NCBI GenBank assembly: GCA_944333375.1
Contig: CALVKX010000115.1
Location: 1 to 6,812, forward strand
Length of the DNA: 6,812 bases
Origin: an uncultured Eubacteriales bacterium
GTDB lineage: Bacteria; Bacillota_A; Clostridia; Christensenellales; Aristaeellaceae
Direction of reading: 5' to 3'
Part shown: one piece after another, positions 1-6,710 of the stretch
Position numbering within the stretch: the first letter of the stretch is position 1
How the letters are laid out: every line of letters begins with the position of its first letter
Translations under genes and position numbers: made by a program
Notes under the pieces: generated by a model
The model's database searches: none
What the model saw: only the letters and a program-made list of their open reading frames with translations
Told to the model about the DNA's origin: nothing

Positions 1-17
1 CCTGTATTCGGATGGGT

Positions 18-1871
18 TCACCGCCGACGCCCTCCCTTCCCCGCGGAGGGGCGCCTCTGCGGCGCGGAGGCGCGGCGGATCGTGCGTGGAGGGACCAGTG
101 CCTTGGGTCCGAAACCGATGAGGTCCTCGCGGCCGCACAGGCGCAGCGCCTGACGCACCAGGTCCTGGTTGGCGGGGCTGCGGTACTGCAAAAGGGCGCG
201 CTGCATGGCCTTCTCGTGCGCGCTTTTGGGAACGTATACGGGCTTCATGTCGCGCGGGTCCAGGCCCGTATGGTACATGCAGGTGCTCAGCGTACCCGGG
301 GTGGGATAGAAGTCCTGCACCTGCTCTGGCTGATGGCCCGTGTCGCGCAGGTACTCCGCCAGCTCGACCGCGTCCCTGAGCGTGCTTCCCGGATGGCTGC
401 TCATGAGATAGGGGACCAGATACTGCCTGAGGCCCAGCCGCCGGTTCACGGCGTTATACCGCTGAACAAAGGCCTCGTAGACCTCGCGCCGGGGCTTGCC
501 CATGCGGTCCAGCACGTTCTGGCTGATGTGCTCGGGCGCGACCTTGAGCTGCCCGCTGACGTGATGGCGGCACAGCTCGGTCAGAAACGCGTCGCTCTTG
601 TCCGCCATCACGTAGTCAAAGCGGATGCCCGAGCGGATAAAGACCTTTTTGACGCCGGGGAGCGCCCTGAGTTTGGCCAGCAGAGACAGCAGCTCGCTGT
701 GGCTCACGCGCAGCCGCTTGCAGGGCGTGGGATAGAGGCACTGGCGGTTTTTGCACGCGCCCTCCCGAAGCTGCCTGTCGCAGGCGGGCATGCGGAAGTT
801 GGCCGTGGGGCCGCCGACGTCGTGAATGTAGCCCTTGAAGTCGGGAAACGTAGTCAGCAGCCGCGCTTCCCGCACGAGCGATTCCTCGCTGCGCGAGGTG
901 ACGATCCTGCCCTGATGAAAGGTCAGGGCGCAGAAGCTGCACGCGCCGAAGCAGCCGCGCACGGCGCTGAGGGAGAAGCGGACCTCCCTTAGCGCGGGCA
1001 CGCCGCCCTGGGCATCGTAGGACGGATGCGAAAGGCGCGTGAAGGGCAGATCGTATACGCGGTCCAGCTCCTCGCGGGTCAGGGGCATAGCGGGCGGATT
1101 CTGGACCAGATAGCGCTGGCTGTCCTGCTGCTGGCACAGCGTGCGGCCGCGGACGGGGTCCTGCTCCCCGTACTCGAGCATAAAGGCGTGGCAGTAGGCC
1201 TGCTTGTCCGCGGCGGCCTCATCATGCGAAGGCAGGAGAATGGCGTCTCTGGGCGGCTGCTTGGCCATGTAGCAGACGCCGCGAAGCCCGGGCAGCTCGT
1301 GGGCGGGCATGCCGCGGCGCACCCAGTCGCAGCAGTCCACGATGGTGTTTTCCCCCATCCCGTAGAGCAGCAGCGTGGCGGCGCTGTCCACCAGCACGCT
1401 GCGGCGCACCTTGTCGTCCCAGTAGTCGTAATGCGAGAAGCGGCGCAAAGAGGCCTCCACCCCGCCGATGAGCACGGGGATGCCGGGATAGGCCTCATGG
1501 ATGCGGTTGCAATAGACCGTCACGGCGCGGTCGGGCCGAAGCCCGGCTTTCCCGCCGGGGGCGTAGACGTCGGTGTTTCGCCGCTTGCGGGCGGCGGTGT
1601 AGTGGTTGACCATGCTGTCGATCACGCCGGAGGTCACCAGAAAGCCCAGCTTCGGCCGGCCAAAGCGCTTGAACGCCTCCGCGCTGTGGTATTCCGGCAG
1701 GCACAGCATGGCCACCCGGTAGCCCGCGTCCTCCAGGACGCGGCTGATGATGGCGTGACCAAAGGAGGGATGATCGACATACGCCTCGCCGACCACGTAG
1801 ACAAAATCCGGCGCATCCCAGCCGCGAAGCGCGACCTCCTCGGGCGTGACAGGCAGAAACGGGGACGGCAT
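18..1871 (-). CDS. ygiQ: YgiQ family radical SAM protein (UPF0313)
   Basis: Predicted cytosolic radical S-adenosylmethionine enzyme of the YgiQ/UPF0313 family; the family's reaction is not established to my knowledge. Counting from the ATG at 1871 (617 aa), the N-terminal part carries family signatures including AYVDHPSFG, GVIDSMVNHYTAARKRR and LIGGVEASLRRFSHYDYWDD. The radical SAM cluster motif CxxxCxxC follows as C307, C311 and C314 (RGCFGACSFC). A second Cys-rich segment, CDRQLREGAC then CLYPTPC, comes after GGPTANFRMP, then the KVAPEH and DFYPTPGTLST blocks. The tail is Arg/Pro-rich and low in complexity. Length fits Firmicute members, which are shorter than the E. coli protein. A TTG directly before the ATG (1872-1874) is an alternative start, one residue longer. 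It lies 61 bases downstream of spoIIR on the same strand with its own promoter. Family assignment is secure; function is unknown. Confidence 0.96.
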   Translation of the reverse strand: MPSPFLPVTPEEVALRGWDAPDFVYVVGEAYVDHPSFGHAIISRVLEDAGYRVAMLCLPEYHSAEAFKRFGRPKLGFLVTSGVIDSMVNHYTAARKRRNTDVYAPGGKAGLRPDRAVTVYCNRIHEAYPGIPVLIGGVEASLRRFSHYDYWDDKVRRSVLVDSAATLLLYGMGENTIVDCCDWVRRGMPAHELPGLRGVCYMAKQPPRDAILLPSHDEAAADKQAYCHAFMLEYGEQDPVRGRTLCQQQDSQRYLVQNPPAMPLTREELDRVYDLPFTRLSHPSYDAQGGVPALREVRFSLSAVRGCFGACSFCALTFHQGRIVTSRSEESLVREARLLTTFPDFKGYIHDVGGPTANFRMPACDRQLREGACKNRQCLYPTPCKRLRVSHSELLSLLAKLRALPGVKKVFIRSGIRFDYVMADKSDAFLTELCRHHVSGQLKVAPEHISQNVLDRMGKPRREVYEAFVQRYNAVNRRLGLRQYLVPYLMSSHPGSTLRDAVELAEYLRDTGHQPEQVQDFYPTPGTLSTCMYHTGLDPRDMKPVYVPKSAHEKAMQRALLQYRSPANQDLVRQALRLCGREDLIGFGPKALVPPRTIRRASAPQRRPSAGKGGRRR

Positions 1872-1880
1872 CAAGACGCA

Positions 1881-1885
1881 CCTCC
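1881..1885 (-). promoter_or_regulatory. Shine-Dalgarno of ygiQ
   Basis: GGAGG on the minus strand lies 9 bases before the ATG at 1871 and 6 bases before a TTG at 1874. Spacing allows either start. ATG is chosen as the commoner codon; the choice changes only one residue. Confidence 0.8.
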
Positions 1886-1902
1886 ATCATGGGGATGCGC
1901 CC

Positions 1903-1911
1903 ATTATAGCA
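1903..1911 (-). promoter_or_regulatory. Extended -10 promoter of ygiQ
   Basis: The minus strand reads TGCTATAAT, a perfect TATAAT (1903-1908) preceded by the TGn extension (1909-1911), which is the extended -10 form used by the housekeeping sigma factor. At 17-base spacing the -35 position is poor (GCGCGT). A TTGACG at 1931-1936 looks like a -35 but sits 22 bases away, too far for normal use, and it overlaps the spoIIR stop. Expected transcription start is near 1896, giving a leader of about 25 bases. ygiQ is therefore probably transcribed in vegetative cells independently of spoIIR. Confidence 0.7.
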
Positions 1912-1932
1912 TATTTTGCGCGCATACGCGCG

Positions 1933-2547
1933 TCAAAGGGGAAAAATCAGCCACTTTGAGAAGATGCGCTTCGCGTCCCAGGTGAGATCGGGCATGTCGG
2001 AGGGCGTCACCTCGCCGCTGTCGGAGGAGACGGCCAGGCAGAGCTGGGGAAAGAGCACGCACCACCAGTTGCGTCCTGCGCCGCTGCCAAGCGTCACACG
2101 AAGCGCCCGATAGGAACCCTCGGGCAGCACCACATGGCCGTAGGCCTTCTGCGGAAGCGTCATCACGCCGACCTCGGCGGTCACGCTTCCCTCAAAGCCG
2201 TTGGCCCGGGCGCACTCCTCCGCCACGGCCTCCATGAGCGAGACGTTATCCAAAAGCGCCTCGTATACCGCGTCGGCGTCGTCCTGCGAGGCCGAGAGCA
2301 AACCATCGCCGAAGGCCTCGATCAGCGCATCGCGAACGCACAGCTTGATGCGCTGGCTCTCCGGGTCGTCCCCGTCGGCCAGCACGTGCAGGCGGATGAT
2401 CTGCCCGGACGCATAGGCGTCCAGGAGCGTTCGTTCCTCAGGGGTATATGGGGTGGCCAGCGCCGCCAGCGGAAAAAGCAGCGCGGCAAGAAACGCTGCG
2501 GCGCAGATCAGCGCCAGCGCGGCCTCCGGCCAAAGCCCGCGGTGCAT
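1933..2547 (-). CDS. spoIIR: Stage II sporulation protein R (SpoIIR)
   Basis: SpoIIR is the forespore-made signalling protein that is exported into the space between forespore and mother cell. There it triggers the membrane protease SpoIIGA to process pro-sigma-E. The 204-residue product (from ATG 2547) starts with a hydrophobic export segment at about residues 7-31, ending in an AxA-like site near ALA-TP. The conserved family block IIRLHVLADGDDPESQ begins at residue 50 and continues into IKLCVRDAL. LPEGSYRALRV is at 141-151 and the hallmark NWWCVLFP at 160-167. Length is near the usual 200-220 aa. The ATG at 2553 abuts the Shine-Dalgarno sequence, so the second ATG is preferred. It is divergent from the zinc peptidase gene and upstream of ygiQ, and has a candidate sigma-F promoter, which agrees with its known forespore expression. 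Identification is very secure; only the start differs by two residues. Confidence 0.96.
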   Translation of the reverse strand: MHRGLWPEAALALICAAAFLAALLFPLAALATPYTPEERTLLDAYASGQIIRLHVLADGDDPESQRIKLCVRDALIEAFGDGLLSASQDDADAVYEALLDNVSLMEAVAEECARANGFEGSVTAEVGVMTLPQKAYGHVVLPEGSYRALRVTLGSGAGRNWWCVLFPQLCLAVSSDSGEVTPSDMPDLTWDAKRIFSKWLIFPL

Positions 2548-2553
2548 AGGCAT

Positions 2554-2560
2554 CCCTCCC
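2554..2560 (-). promoter_or_regulatory. Shine-Dalgarno of spoIIR (decides the start)
   Basis: GGGAGGG on the minus strand touches the ATG at 2553 directly, which is too close for initiation there. It leaves 7 bases between GGAGG and the ATG at 2547. This supports the shorter protein beginning MHRGLW. Confidence 0.75.
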
Positions 2561-2565
2561 GCCTA

Positions 2566-2595
2566 TAGCCTGCCCGCGGTCGCGCGGCGGTATAC
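2566..2595 (-). promoter_or_regulatory. Candidate sigma-F promoter of spoIIR
   Basis: The minus strand has GTATA (2591-2595), then 15 bases, then GGGCAGGCTA (2566-2575). The known Bacillus sigma-F pattern is about GYATA, 15 bases, GGnnAnAnTR; here the -35 fits fully and the -10 fits five of six fixed positions. In studied spore formers spoIIR is a sigma-F target. The odd point is position: start of transcription would be near 2560, so the message would begin at or just before the Shine-Dalgarno sequence, with a leader of only about 13 bases. No good sigma-A promoter is seen for spoIIR here. Confidence 0.6.
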
Positions 2596-2629
2596 GCGGC
2601 ATAAAAACGACATTTGAGCGCCGTGCGGG

Positions 2630-2657
2630 TTGAATTTTCCGCAGAATGGTGTATGCT
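2630..2657 (+). promoter_or_regulatory. Candidate sigma-A promoter of the peptidase-helicase-TraB run
   Basis: TTGAAT (2630-2635) and TATGCT (2652-2657) are separated by 16 bases; each matches the consensus at four of six positions. Transcription would start near 2664, leaving a leader of about 33 bases before the ATG at 2697. It lies in the 149-base divergent region shared with spoIIR and does not overlap the sigma-F elements of that gene. Confidence 0.5.
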
Positions 2658-2663
2658 AAGCAT
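2653..2663. repeat. Short perfect palindrome over the -10
   Basis: ATGCTAAGCAT is a perfect inverted repeat with 5-base arms around one central base. It overlaps the -10 hexamer of the peptidase promoter and reaches the expected transcription start, where a repressor site would be effective. Arms are short, so chance is possible. Confidence 0.35.
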
Positions 2664-2683
2664 GGGCTGGCAAACGGCCCGGT

Positions 2684-2690
2684 AAGGAGG
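2684..2690 (+). promoter_or_regulatory. Shine-Dalgarno of the zinc peptidase (decides the start)
   Basis: AAGGAGG lies 6 bases before the ATG at 2697. The in-frame ATG at 2646 has no such site, and it lies upstream of the predicted transcription start, so the longer 244-residue reading is rejected. Confidence 0.88.
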
Positions 2691-2696
2691 TCTACG

Positions 2697-3380
2697 ATGT
2701 TTTATTGGGACTGGACGATGATCCTTGTGATTCCCGGCCTGATTCTGGGACTGTGGGCACAGGCCCGGGTTTCGTCCACATTCAGAAAGTACAGCGCTGT
2801 TCAGTCATCCAGGGGCGCGGACGCCGAGGATATCGCCCGTGCGCTGCTCAACGAAAGCGGCTGCGGTAACGTGAGCGTGCGCTCCACCTCCGGAAGCCTC
2901 ACGGACCACTACGACCCGCGCAGCAACACCCTGCGCCTGAGCGCGGACGTATACGGTTCCTCCAGCGTCGCGGCCATTGGCGTGGCGGCGCATGAGTGTG
3001 GGCACGCCATGCAGCAGCGGGAGGGCTATGCGCCGCTGAAGTTGCGCAGCGCCCTCGTGCCGGTGGTCAACCTCGGCAGCAACCTTTACTTTCCCGTCTT
3101 TCTCATGGGCATCCTGTTTAGCTGGGAGCCGCTGATCTATGTGGGCATCGTCTGCTTCGCCCTCACGCTGGTGTTCTCGCTGGTGACCCTGCCGGTCGAG
3201 TTTGACGCCAGCAAACGCGCCATCCGTGCGCTCGAGCAGGGCGGCTTCCTCAGCCGGGACGAGCTTTCCGGGGCGCGCGCGGTGCTTAGCGCCGCGGCCA
3301 TGACCTATGTGGCGGCAGCCATCAGCAGCCTTCTGCAACTGGTCCGCCTGCTCATCATCGCACGCAACCGCAGGGACTGA
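2697..3380 (+). CDS. yugP: Membrane zinc metallopeptidase, YugP family
   Basis: Predicted integral-membrane zinc protease of the YugP family (Zn_peptidase_2); substrates are not known to me. The 227-residue product has an N-terminal membrane segment at about 7-22. A soluble part follows with the gluzincin motif HECGH (H99, E100, H103), where E100 is the expected catalytic base and the two His bind zinc. Two hydrophobic spans lie at about 119-141 and 144-165, then VEFDASKRA with E168 as the likely third zinc ligand. A final span is at about 199-221, followed by a basic tail ending RNRRD. Length matches family members of about 225 aa. It is the first gene of a plus-strand run, 29 bases before the helicase gene, and divergent from spoIIR. 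Whether its substrate is a misfolded membrane protein or something specific cannot be read from sequence. Confidence 0.94.
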   Translation: MFYWDWTMILVIPGLILGLWAQARVSSTFRKYSAVQSSRGADAEDIARALLNESGCGNVSVRSTSGSLTDHYDPRSNTLRLSADVYGSSSVAAIGVAAHECGHAMQQREGYAPLKLRSALVPVVNLGSNLYFPVFLMGILFSWEPLIYVGIVCFALTLVFSLVTLPVEFDASKRAIRALEQGGFLSRDELSGARAVLSAAAMTYVAAAISSLLQLVRLLIIARNRRD

Positions 3381-3392
3381 CCGCAGCTTACA

Positions 3393-3400
3393 AAAGGAGG
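3393..3400 (+). promoter_or_regulatory. Shine-Dalgarno of the helicase (supports a GTG start)
   Basis: AAAGGAGG lies 9 bases before GTG at 3410. The protein then begins close to the SVRELV block with which homologues begin, so GTG is preferred although it is not ATG. Confidence 0.8.
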
Positions 3401-3409
3401 GCCACAGCC

Positions 3410-5698
3410 GTGGGAGAATCATTTCGGGTCTCCGTGCGCGAGCTGGTGGCCTTTTCCTGTTTCCCGCCGGACATCATGCCATCGGCGGACGTGGAGGGCA
3501 TGCTCGCGGGCGCGCAGGCGCACCGGGCCCGGCAGCGGGACGCGGAGGGCGAAAAGGAGAAAGCGCTCCGGCATGTCTTTTCCTGCCTTGGCGCGGAGGT
3601 GCTCGTATTTGGCCGCATGGACCTGTTCAGAGACGGGGACGAGCCCTTTGTGGAGGAGATCAAGCTCGGCGCGGGAGCGAGGAAGGAGCCCCAGCGCGCG
3701 CACCGTGCGCAGGCGATTTGCTATGCGGCGATGGTCGCCCTGGAGAAGCCCTGCGGGCAAGTGCGGCTGTGTGTGTCCTACGTGGACGGGGACGGGACGG
3801 TATTGTCCCGGCACGAGGAAAGCCTTTCGGACGCGGAGCTGGAAAAGGCGGTTTTGGAGCTGCTTGAGCCCTGGACGGCCTTTGCCCTGCGCGAGCGCGA
3901 GCATTGCCTGGCACGGGACGAAAGCCTCCGCGCGCTGGCCTTTCCCTACGACGCCTACCGAAAGGGCCAGCGGGAGCTGGCCGTGCAGGTCTACACCGCC
4001 ATCCGGCGCAAAAAGCGGCTCTTTGCCACCCTGCCCACCGGCACCGGCAAGAGCGCGGCGGTGCTCTATCCCGCGCTCAAGGCCATGGGCGAGGGCCTGA
4101 CGGGCAAGGTGGTCTACCTCACGGCGCGCAACACCGCCCGGCAAAGCCCCGTAAACACGCTCGAGCGCCTCTGTCGGCAGGGCATGCGCGCCCGCTGCAC
4201 GGTGCTGACCGCCAAGGAAAAGCTCTGCCCCGCGCCCACGCGCTGCCATTCGGATTTCTGTCCCCGCGCCGCGGGGCATTATCTGCGTCAGGGGGACGGC
4301 GTGGCGGAGCTGCTGGCATGCCCGGATGCGGTTTGGACGGACGATCGCATCCGGGAGACGGCCGAGCGGCACAATCTCTGTCCCTTCGAGCTGGCCCTTG
4401 CGCTGGTGGAGCTGGCGGATGTGGTGCTCATGGACCTCAACTACGCCTTCGATCCCTTTGCGCAGGTCAAGCGCCTCTTTCAGCGGCGGCGGGACATCAC
4501 GCTGCTGGTGGACGAGGCGCATCATGCCGTGGAGCGGGTGCGCGAGAGCCTTTCGGGCGCGCTGGACAGCCGTGAGCTGGCTCGCCTGCGGGCGCTCAGC
4601 GGCAGGGAGTTCGGGCGAAAAACCGCCTACTACCGCGCCATGACCACGCTGATCCGCGCTCTGCGCGCGCTGGGCGAGGGAGAGGAGCGCTTTGAGCGGA
4701 CGCTGGAGACGCTGCCGGAGGGGCTTGCGCAAAAGGCGCAGGACGTCTTTTTTCAGGCCGCGGCCCAGGGTGGGGAGGGAGCGATGGACGCGGCTCGGAT
4801 GTGCCTGGGCTTTCGCTACGCGCTGGAGCATTTGGATGAGGACTATGCCATTTTGCTGGAGGGCGAGGGACGGGAGCGCACGCTTACGCTCTACTGCCTT
4901 CTGCCTGGAGACGAGATCGCCCGTGTAACGCGAAATCTTCGGGGAACGGTGTTCTTTTCGGCCACGCTGGACCCGCTTCCCGCCATGAAGCGGCTGCTGG
5001 GCGGAGACGGGGAGGACGCCTGTTTTTCGCTCCCTTCGCCCTTTGATCCGCGGCATCTGGCGGTGGTGCGCAGGCGGATCGCCACCGGCTATGCCCGCCG
5101 GGAGGACACGGCGGGCGAGATCGCCGCGGCGCTTTGCGAGCTGACCGCCGTCAGGCCCGGGAGCTATATCGCCTTTTTCCCCAGCTACGCATACCTCAAT
5201 TTGGTTCTGCGCCGTCTGCAGGAGCTGCCGGGCCTGCCCGACCTGTATGTGCAGCGCAGGGACATGGGGGAGGAGGAGCGGGGAGCGTTTCTGGAGGCGT
5301 TTGAGCGTCAGGACGGCCCGCGCCTGGGACTGTGTGTGCTGGGCGGGCTGTTTAGCGAGGGCATCGACCTTCCGGGGGAGCGGCTCATCGGCGCGGCGGT
5401 GATCGGCATGGGGCTGCCCACGCCCTCCGCGCGCCTGAGCGCCATCCGCGCCTGCTACCAGCGGCACTTCGGCGACGGCTTTGCCTATGCCTGCCGGATC
5501 CCGGGCATGCACAAGGTCCTGCAGGCGGCGGGGCGCGTCGTCCGCTCCGAGGAGGACCGGGGAATGGTGCTGCTTTTGGACGAGCGCTATTACGATCCCG
5601 TCTACGCGGCGCTTCTGCCCGCATCGTGGCGGCTTTGGGACGAGGACATCGCCCGGGCCGCCAAAGAACTGGAGGCATTGTCATGCGAAAACGGATGA
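3410..5698 (+). CDS. PD-(D/E)XK nuclease-XPD/DinG-like iron-sulfur DNA helicase
   Basis: Predicted cytosolic ATP-dependent superfamily 2 DNA helicase related to Rad3/XPD and DinG, with an N-terminal nuclease-like domain; 762 aa. Residues about 1-140 show the PD-(D/E)XK pattern: D71 in GRMD, E83-I-K85 in VEEIK, and a RecB/Cas4-type QxxxY (Q101, Y105). The helicase starts with FPYDAYRKGQ (178-187) and Walker A PTGTGKS (209-215). Cysteines C273, C279, C284 and C324 (KLC, TRC, DFC, HNLCPFEL) are placed to hold a 4Fe-4S cluster as in XPD; C304 is extra. Motif II is DEAHH (368-372). SAT follows at 517-519, then SEGIDLPGERL, and motif VI QAAGRVVR (705-712). All key residues are present, so both activities are plausible. 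The family role is DNA repair or processing by 5'-3' unwinding; this is inference. GTG start. The TraB-like gene begins inside its 3' end, so translation is probably coupled. Confidence 0.93.
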   Translation: MGESFRVSVRELVAFSCFPPDIMPSADVEGMLAGAQAHRARQRDAEGEKEKALRHVFSCLGAEVLVFGRMDLFRDGDEPFVEEIKLGAGARKEPQRAHRAQAICYAAMVALEKPCGQVRLCVSYVDGDGTVLSRHEESLSDAELEKAVLELLEPWTAFALREREHCLARDESLRALAFPYDAYRKGQRELAVQVYTAIRRKKRLFATLPTGTGKSAAVLYPALKAMGEGLTGKVVYLTARNTARQSPVNTLERLCRQGMRARCTVLTAKEKLCPAPTRCHSDFCPRAAGHYLRQGDGVAELLACPDAVWTDDRIRETAERHNLCPFELALALVELADVVLMDLNYAFDPFAQVKRLFQRRRDITLLVDEAHHAVERVRESLSGALDSRELARLRALSGREFGRKTAYYRAMTTLIRALRALGEGEERFERTLETLPEGLAQKAQDVFFQAAAQGGEGAMDAARMCLGFRYALEHLDEDYAILLEGEGRERTLTLYCLLPGDEIARVTRNLRGTVFFSATLDPLPAMKRLLGGDGEDACFSLPSPFDPRHLAVVRRRIATGYARREDTAGEIAAALCELTAVRPGSYIAFFPSYAYLNLVLRRLQELPGLPDLYVQRRDMGEEERGAFLEAFERQDGPRLGLCVLGGLFSEGIDLPGERLIGAAVIGMGLPTPSARLSAIRACYQRHFGDGFAYACRIPGMHKVLQAAGRVVRSEEDRGMVLLLDERYYDPVYAALLPASWRLWDEDIARAAKELEALSCENG
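5671..5675 (+). promoter_or_regulatory. Shine-Dalgarno of the TraB-like gene inside the helicase
   Basis: GGAGG within the last codons of the helicase lies 7 bases before the ATG at 5683. It chooses this ATG over the upstream in-frame ATG at 5626, whose extra 19 residues would spoil the lipoprotein signal peptide. Confidence 0.82.
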
Positions 5699-6630
5699 CC
5701 CTGCTGGCGCTGACCGCCGTTCTGGCCCTTGGCGCGGGGGGATGCGCGTCCCGGCGGGAGGGGAGCGTGGGCATCCTCTACCGCGTCACCGGAGGGAAAA
5801 ACAGCGTGGTGCTATTGGGCAGCATCCATGTGGGGAGCGAGGAGATGTACCCCATGGGCCGTCACATCCTCGACGCGCTGGAGAATGCGGACGTGCTGGC
5901 ATTTGAATGTGACACGCGCAGCGCGGAGGCGCAGGCCGTCTACGCGGAGATGATGCGCTGCGATGACGGGGAGACGCTTGGCGATCTGGTGAGCGGGGAG
6001 ACCTTTGAACTGGTCCGTCAGGCGGCGCAGAAGACGGGCTACCGCATCGATTCGCTCAATGCCCTCAAGCCCTGGGCCGCCATGAGCATGCTCAATACCG
6101 AGGCGACCGCCGCCACGCTGGGCGCAAAAAATGCCAGGGCCGCCAGCAGCCTGGGCGTGGAGGAGCAGGTCCGCGCGCTGGGTGAAGGCAGGCCCGAGGT
6201 CTGGCTCGACACCATCCGCGACGAGCTGGAGGTGCTCGACTCCCTGAGCCCTGCGCTTCAGGAATCGCTGCTGCGCTCCACCTGCCGCATCATCCTCGAT
6301 CCGCAAACCGTGACCGGCATGGACGCCTCCATGGACCAGTGGCCCCAGTGGTGGCGCGAAGGCGACGCGGACGCCTTTGCCGCGGCCTATCTGGAGGGCA
6401 TGGAGGCGGAGGAGGAAGAGCAGCTCGCCCGGGAATATCACAGAGCGCTTATCACGGAGCGAAACGCCGGCATGGCCCGGCGCATCGCCCAGTGGTTGGA
6501 AAATGAGGAAGATCACAGCTATTTTGTGACCCTGGGCCTTTTGCATCTGGTGCTTCCCGGCGACAGCGTCCCAGACGAGCTGGAGGCCATGGGCTATACC
6601 GTGGAGCGCATCCTGCCCGAGAATGTCTGA
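5683..6630 (+). CDS. TraB/GumN family lipoprotein
   Basis: Predicted envelope lipoprotein of the TraB/GumN family (Tiki/EreA/ChaN-like fold, for which metal-dependent hydrolase or protease activity is proposed). The 315-residue product begins MRKRM with a hydrophobic stretch to residue 20 and a lipobox AGGC, so C21 would be lipidated and the protein held on the outer face of the membrane. The first family motif is LLGSIHVGSEEMYP with H49, followed by LAFECD with E75. The C-terminal motif is VTLGLLHLVLPGD with H288, then the usual EAMGYTVERI ending. These His and Glu residues are the putative metal or active-site residues. The gene overlaps the helicase by 16 bases in another frame, so it is co-transcribed and probably translationally coupled. 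No clear intrinsic terminator with a T-run follows. Family is sure; substrate is unknown. Confidence 0.92.
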   Translation: MRKRMTLLALTAVLALGAGGCASRREGSVGILYRVTGGKNSVVLLGSIHVGSEEMYPMGRHILDALENADVLAFECDTRSAEAQAVYAEMMRCDDGETLGDLVSGETFELVRQAAQKTGYRIDSLNALKPWAAMSMLNTEATAATLGAKNARAASSLGVEEQVRALGEGRPEVWLDTIRDELEVLDSLSPALQESLLRSTCRIILDPQTVTGMDASMDQWPQWWREGDADAFAAAYLEGMEAEEEEQLAREYHRALITERNAGMARRIAQWLENEEDHSYFVTLGLLHLVLPGDSVPDELEAMGYTVERILPENV

Positions 6631-6648
6631 AAACCGCAACTTTTCCGC

Positions 6649-6675
6649 ACGCGCCCGGCCCGCCGTCATACTGTA
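6649..6675 (+). promoter_or_regulatory. Candidate sigma-K (mother-cell) promoter
   Basis: CATACTGTA at 6667-6675 fits the sigma-K -10 pattern CATAnnnTA exactly and the sigma-E pattern CATACAnT except for one base. An AC at 6649-6650, 16 bases upstream, fits the minimal sigma-K -35. No sigma-E-like -35 is seen. Transcription would start near 6683 and give a leader of about 67 bases for the gene at 6750. The -35 is only two bases of information, so confidence rests on the -10 and on the host being a spore former. Confidence 0.45.
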
Positions 6676-6688
6676 TCAGTGAACGGCG
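6661..6688. repeat. Stem-loop covering the sigma-K-like -10
   Basis: CGCCGT (6661-6666) pairs with ACGGCG (6683-6688), and inside it ACTG (6670-6673) pairs with CAGT (6677-6680) around a TAT loop. It could be a terminator-like structure at the end of the TraB message, although no T-run follows, or a protein-binding site over the promoter. Which of these applies cannot be decided from sequence. Confidence 0.45.
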
Positions 6689-6710
6689 CAAGGGACGCGG
6701 CCATGCCAAA

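Noticed and set aside
51..73. GCGCCTC / GAGGCGC inverted repeat with a 9-base loop near the 3' end of ygiQ, a possible terminator
   Set aside because: It lies inside the Arg/Pro-rich tail of the coding sequence with no T-run following in the direction of transcription; the extreme GC content makes such pairings common.
1931..1936. TTGACG as the -35 of the ygiQ promoter
   Set aside because: The spacing to TATAAT is 22 bases, well beyond the usual 16-18; the extended -10 suffices.
12..1985. Two long plus-strand frames (12-992 and 1026-1985) opposite ygiQ
   Set aside because: They mirror the YgiQ coding sequence, lack family motifs and good ribosome sites, and are explained by high GC content.
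3419..5512. A 697-codon open frame on the minus strand opposite the helicase
   Set aside because: The plus-strand protein matches a known helicase family throughout, with intact motifs. The opposite frame shows no recognisable domain; its openness is a by-product of GC-rich codon use, in which stops are rare in mirrored frames.
3410..5698. The helicase as a CRISPR-associated Cas4/Csf4-type protein or phage-defence gene
   Set aside because: No CRISPR repeats or cas genes are nearby, the C-terminal Cys triad of Cas4 is absent from the nuclease domain, and the neighbours are housekeeping or sporulation genes.
5812..6669. A 285-codon minus-strand frame opposite the TraB-like gene
   Set aside because: No recognisable motif; the plus strand encodes a clear TraB/GumN protein with a lipobox and a ribosome site.
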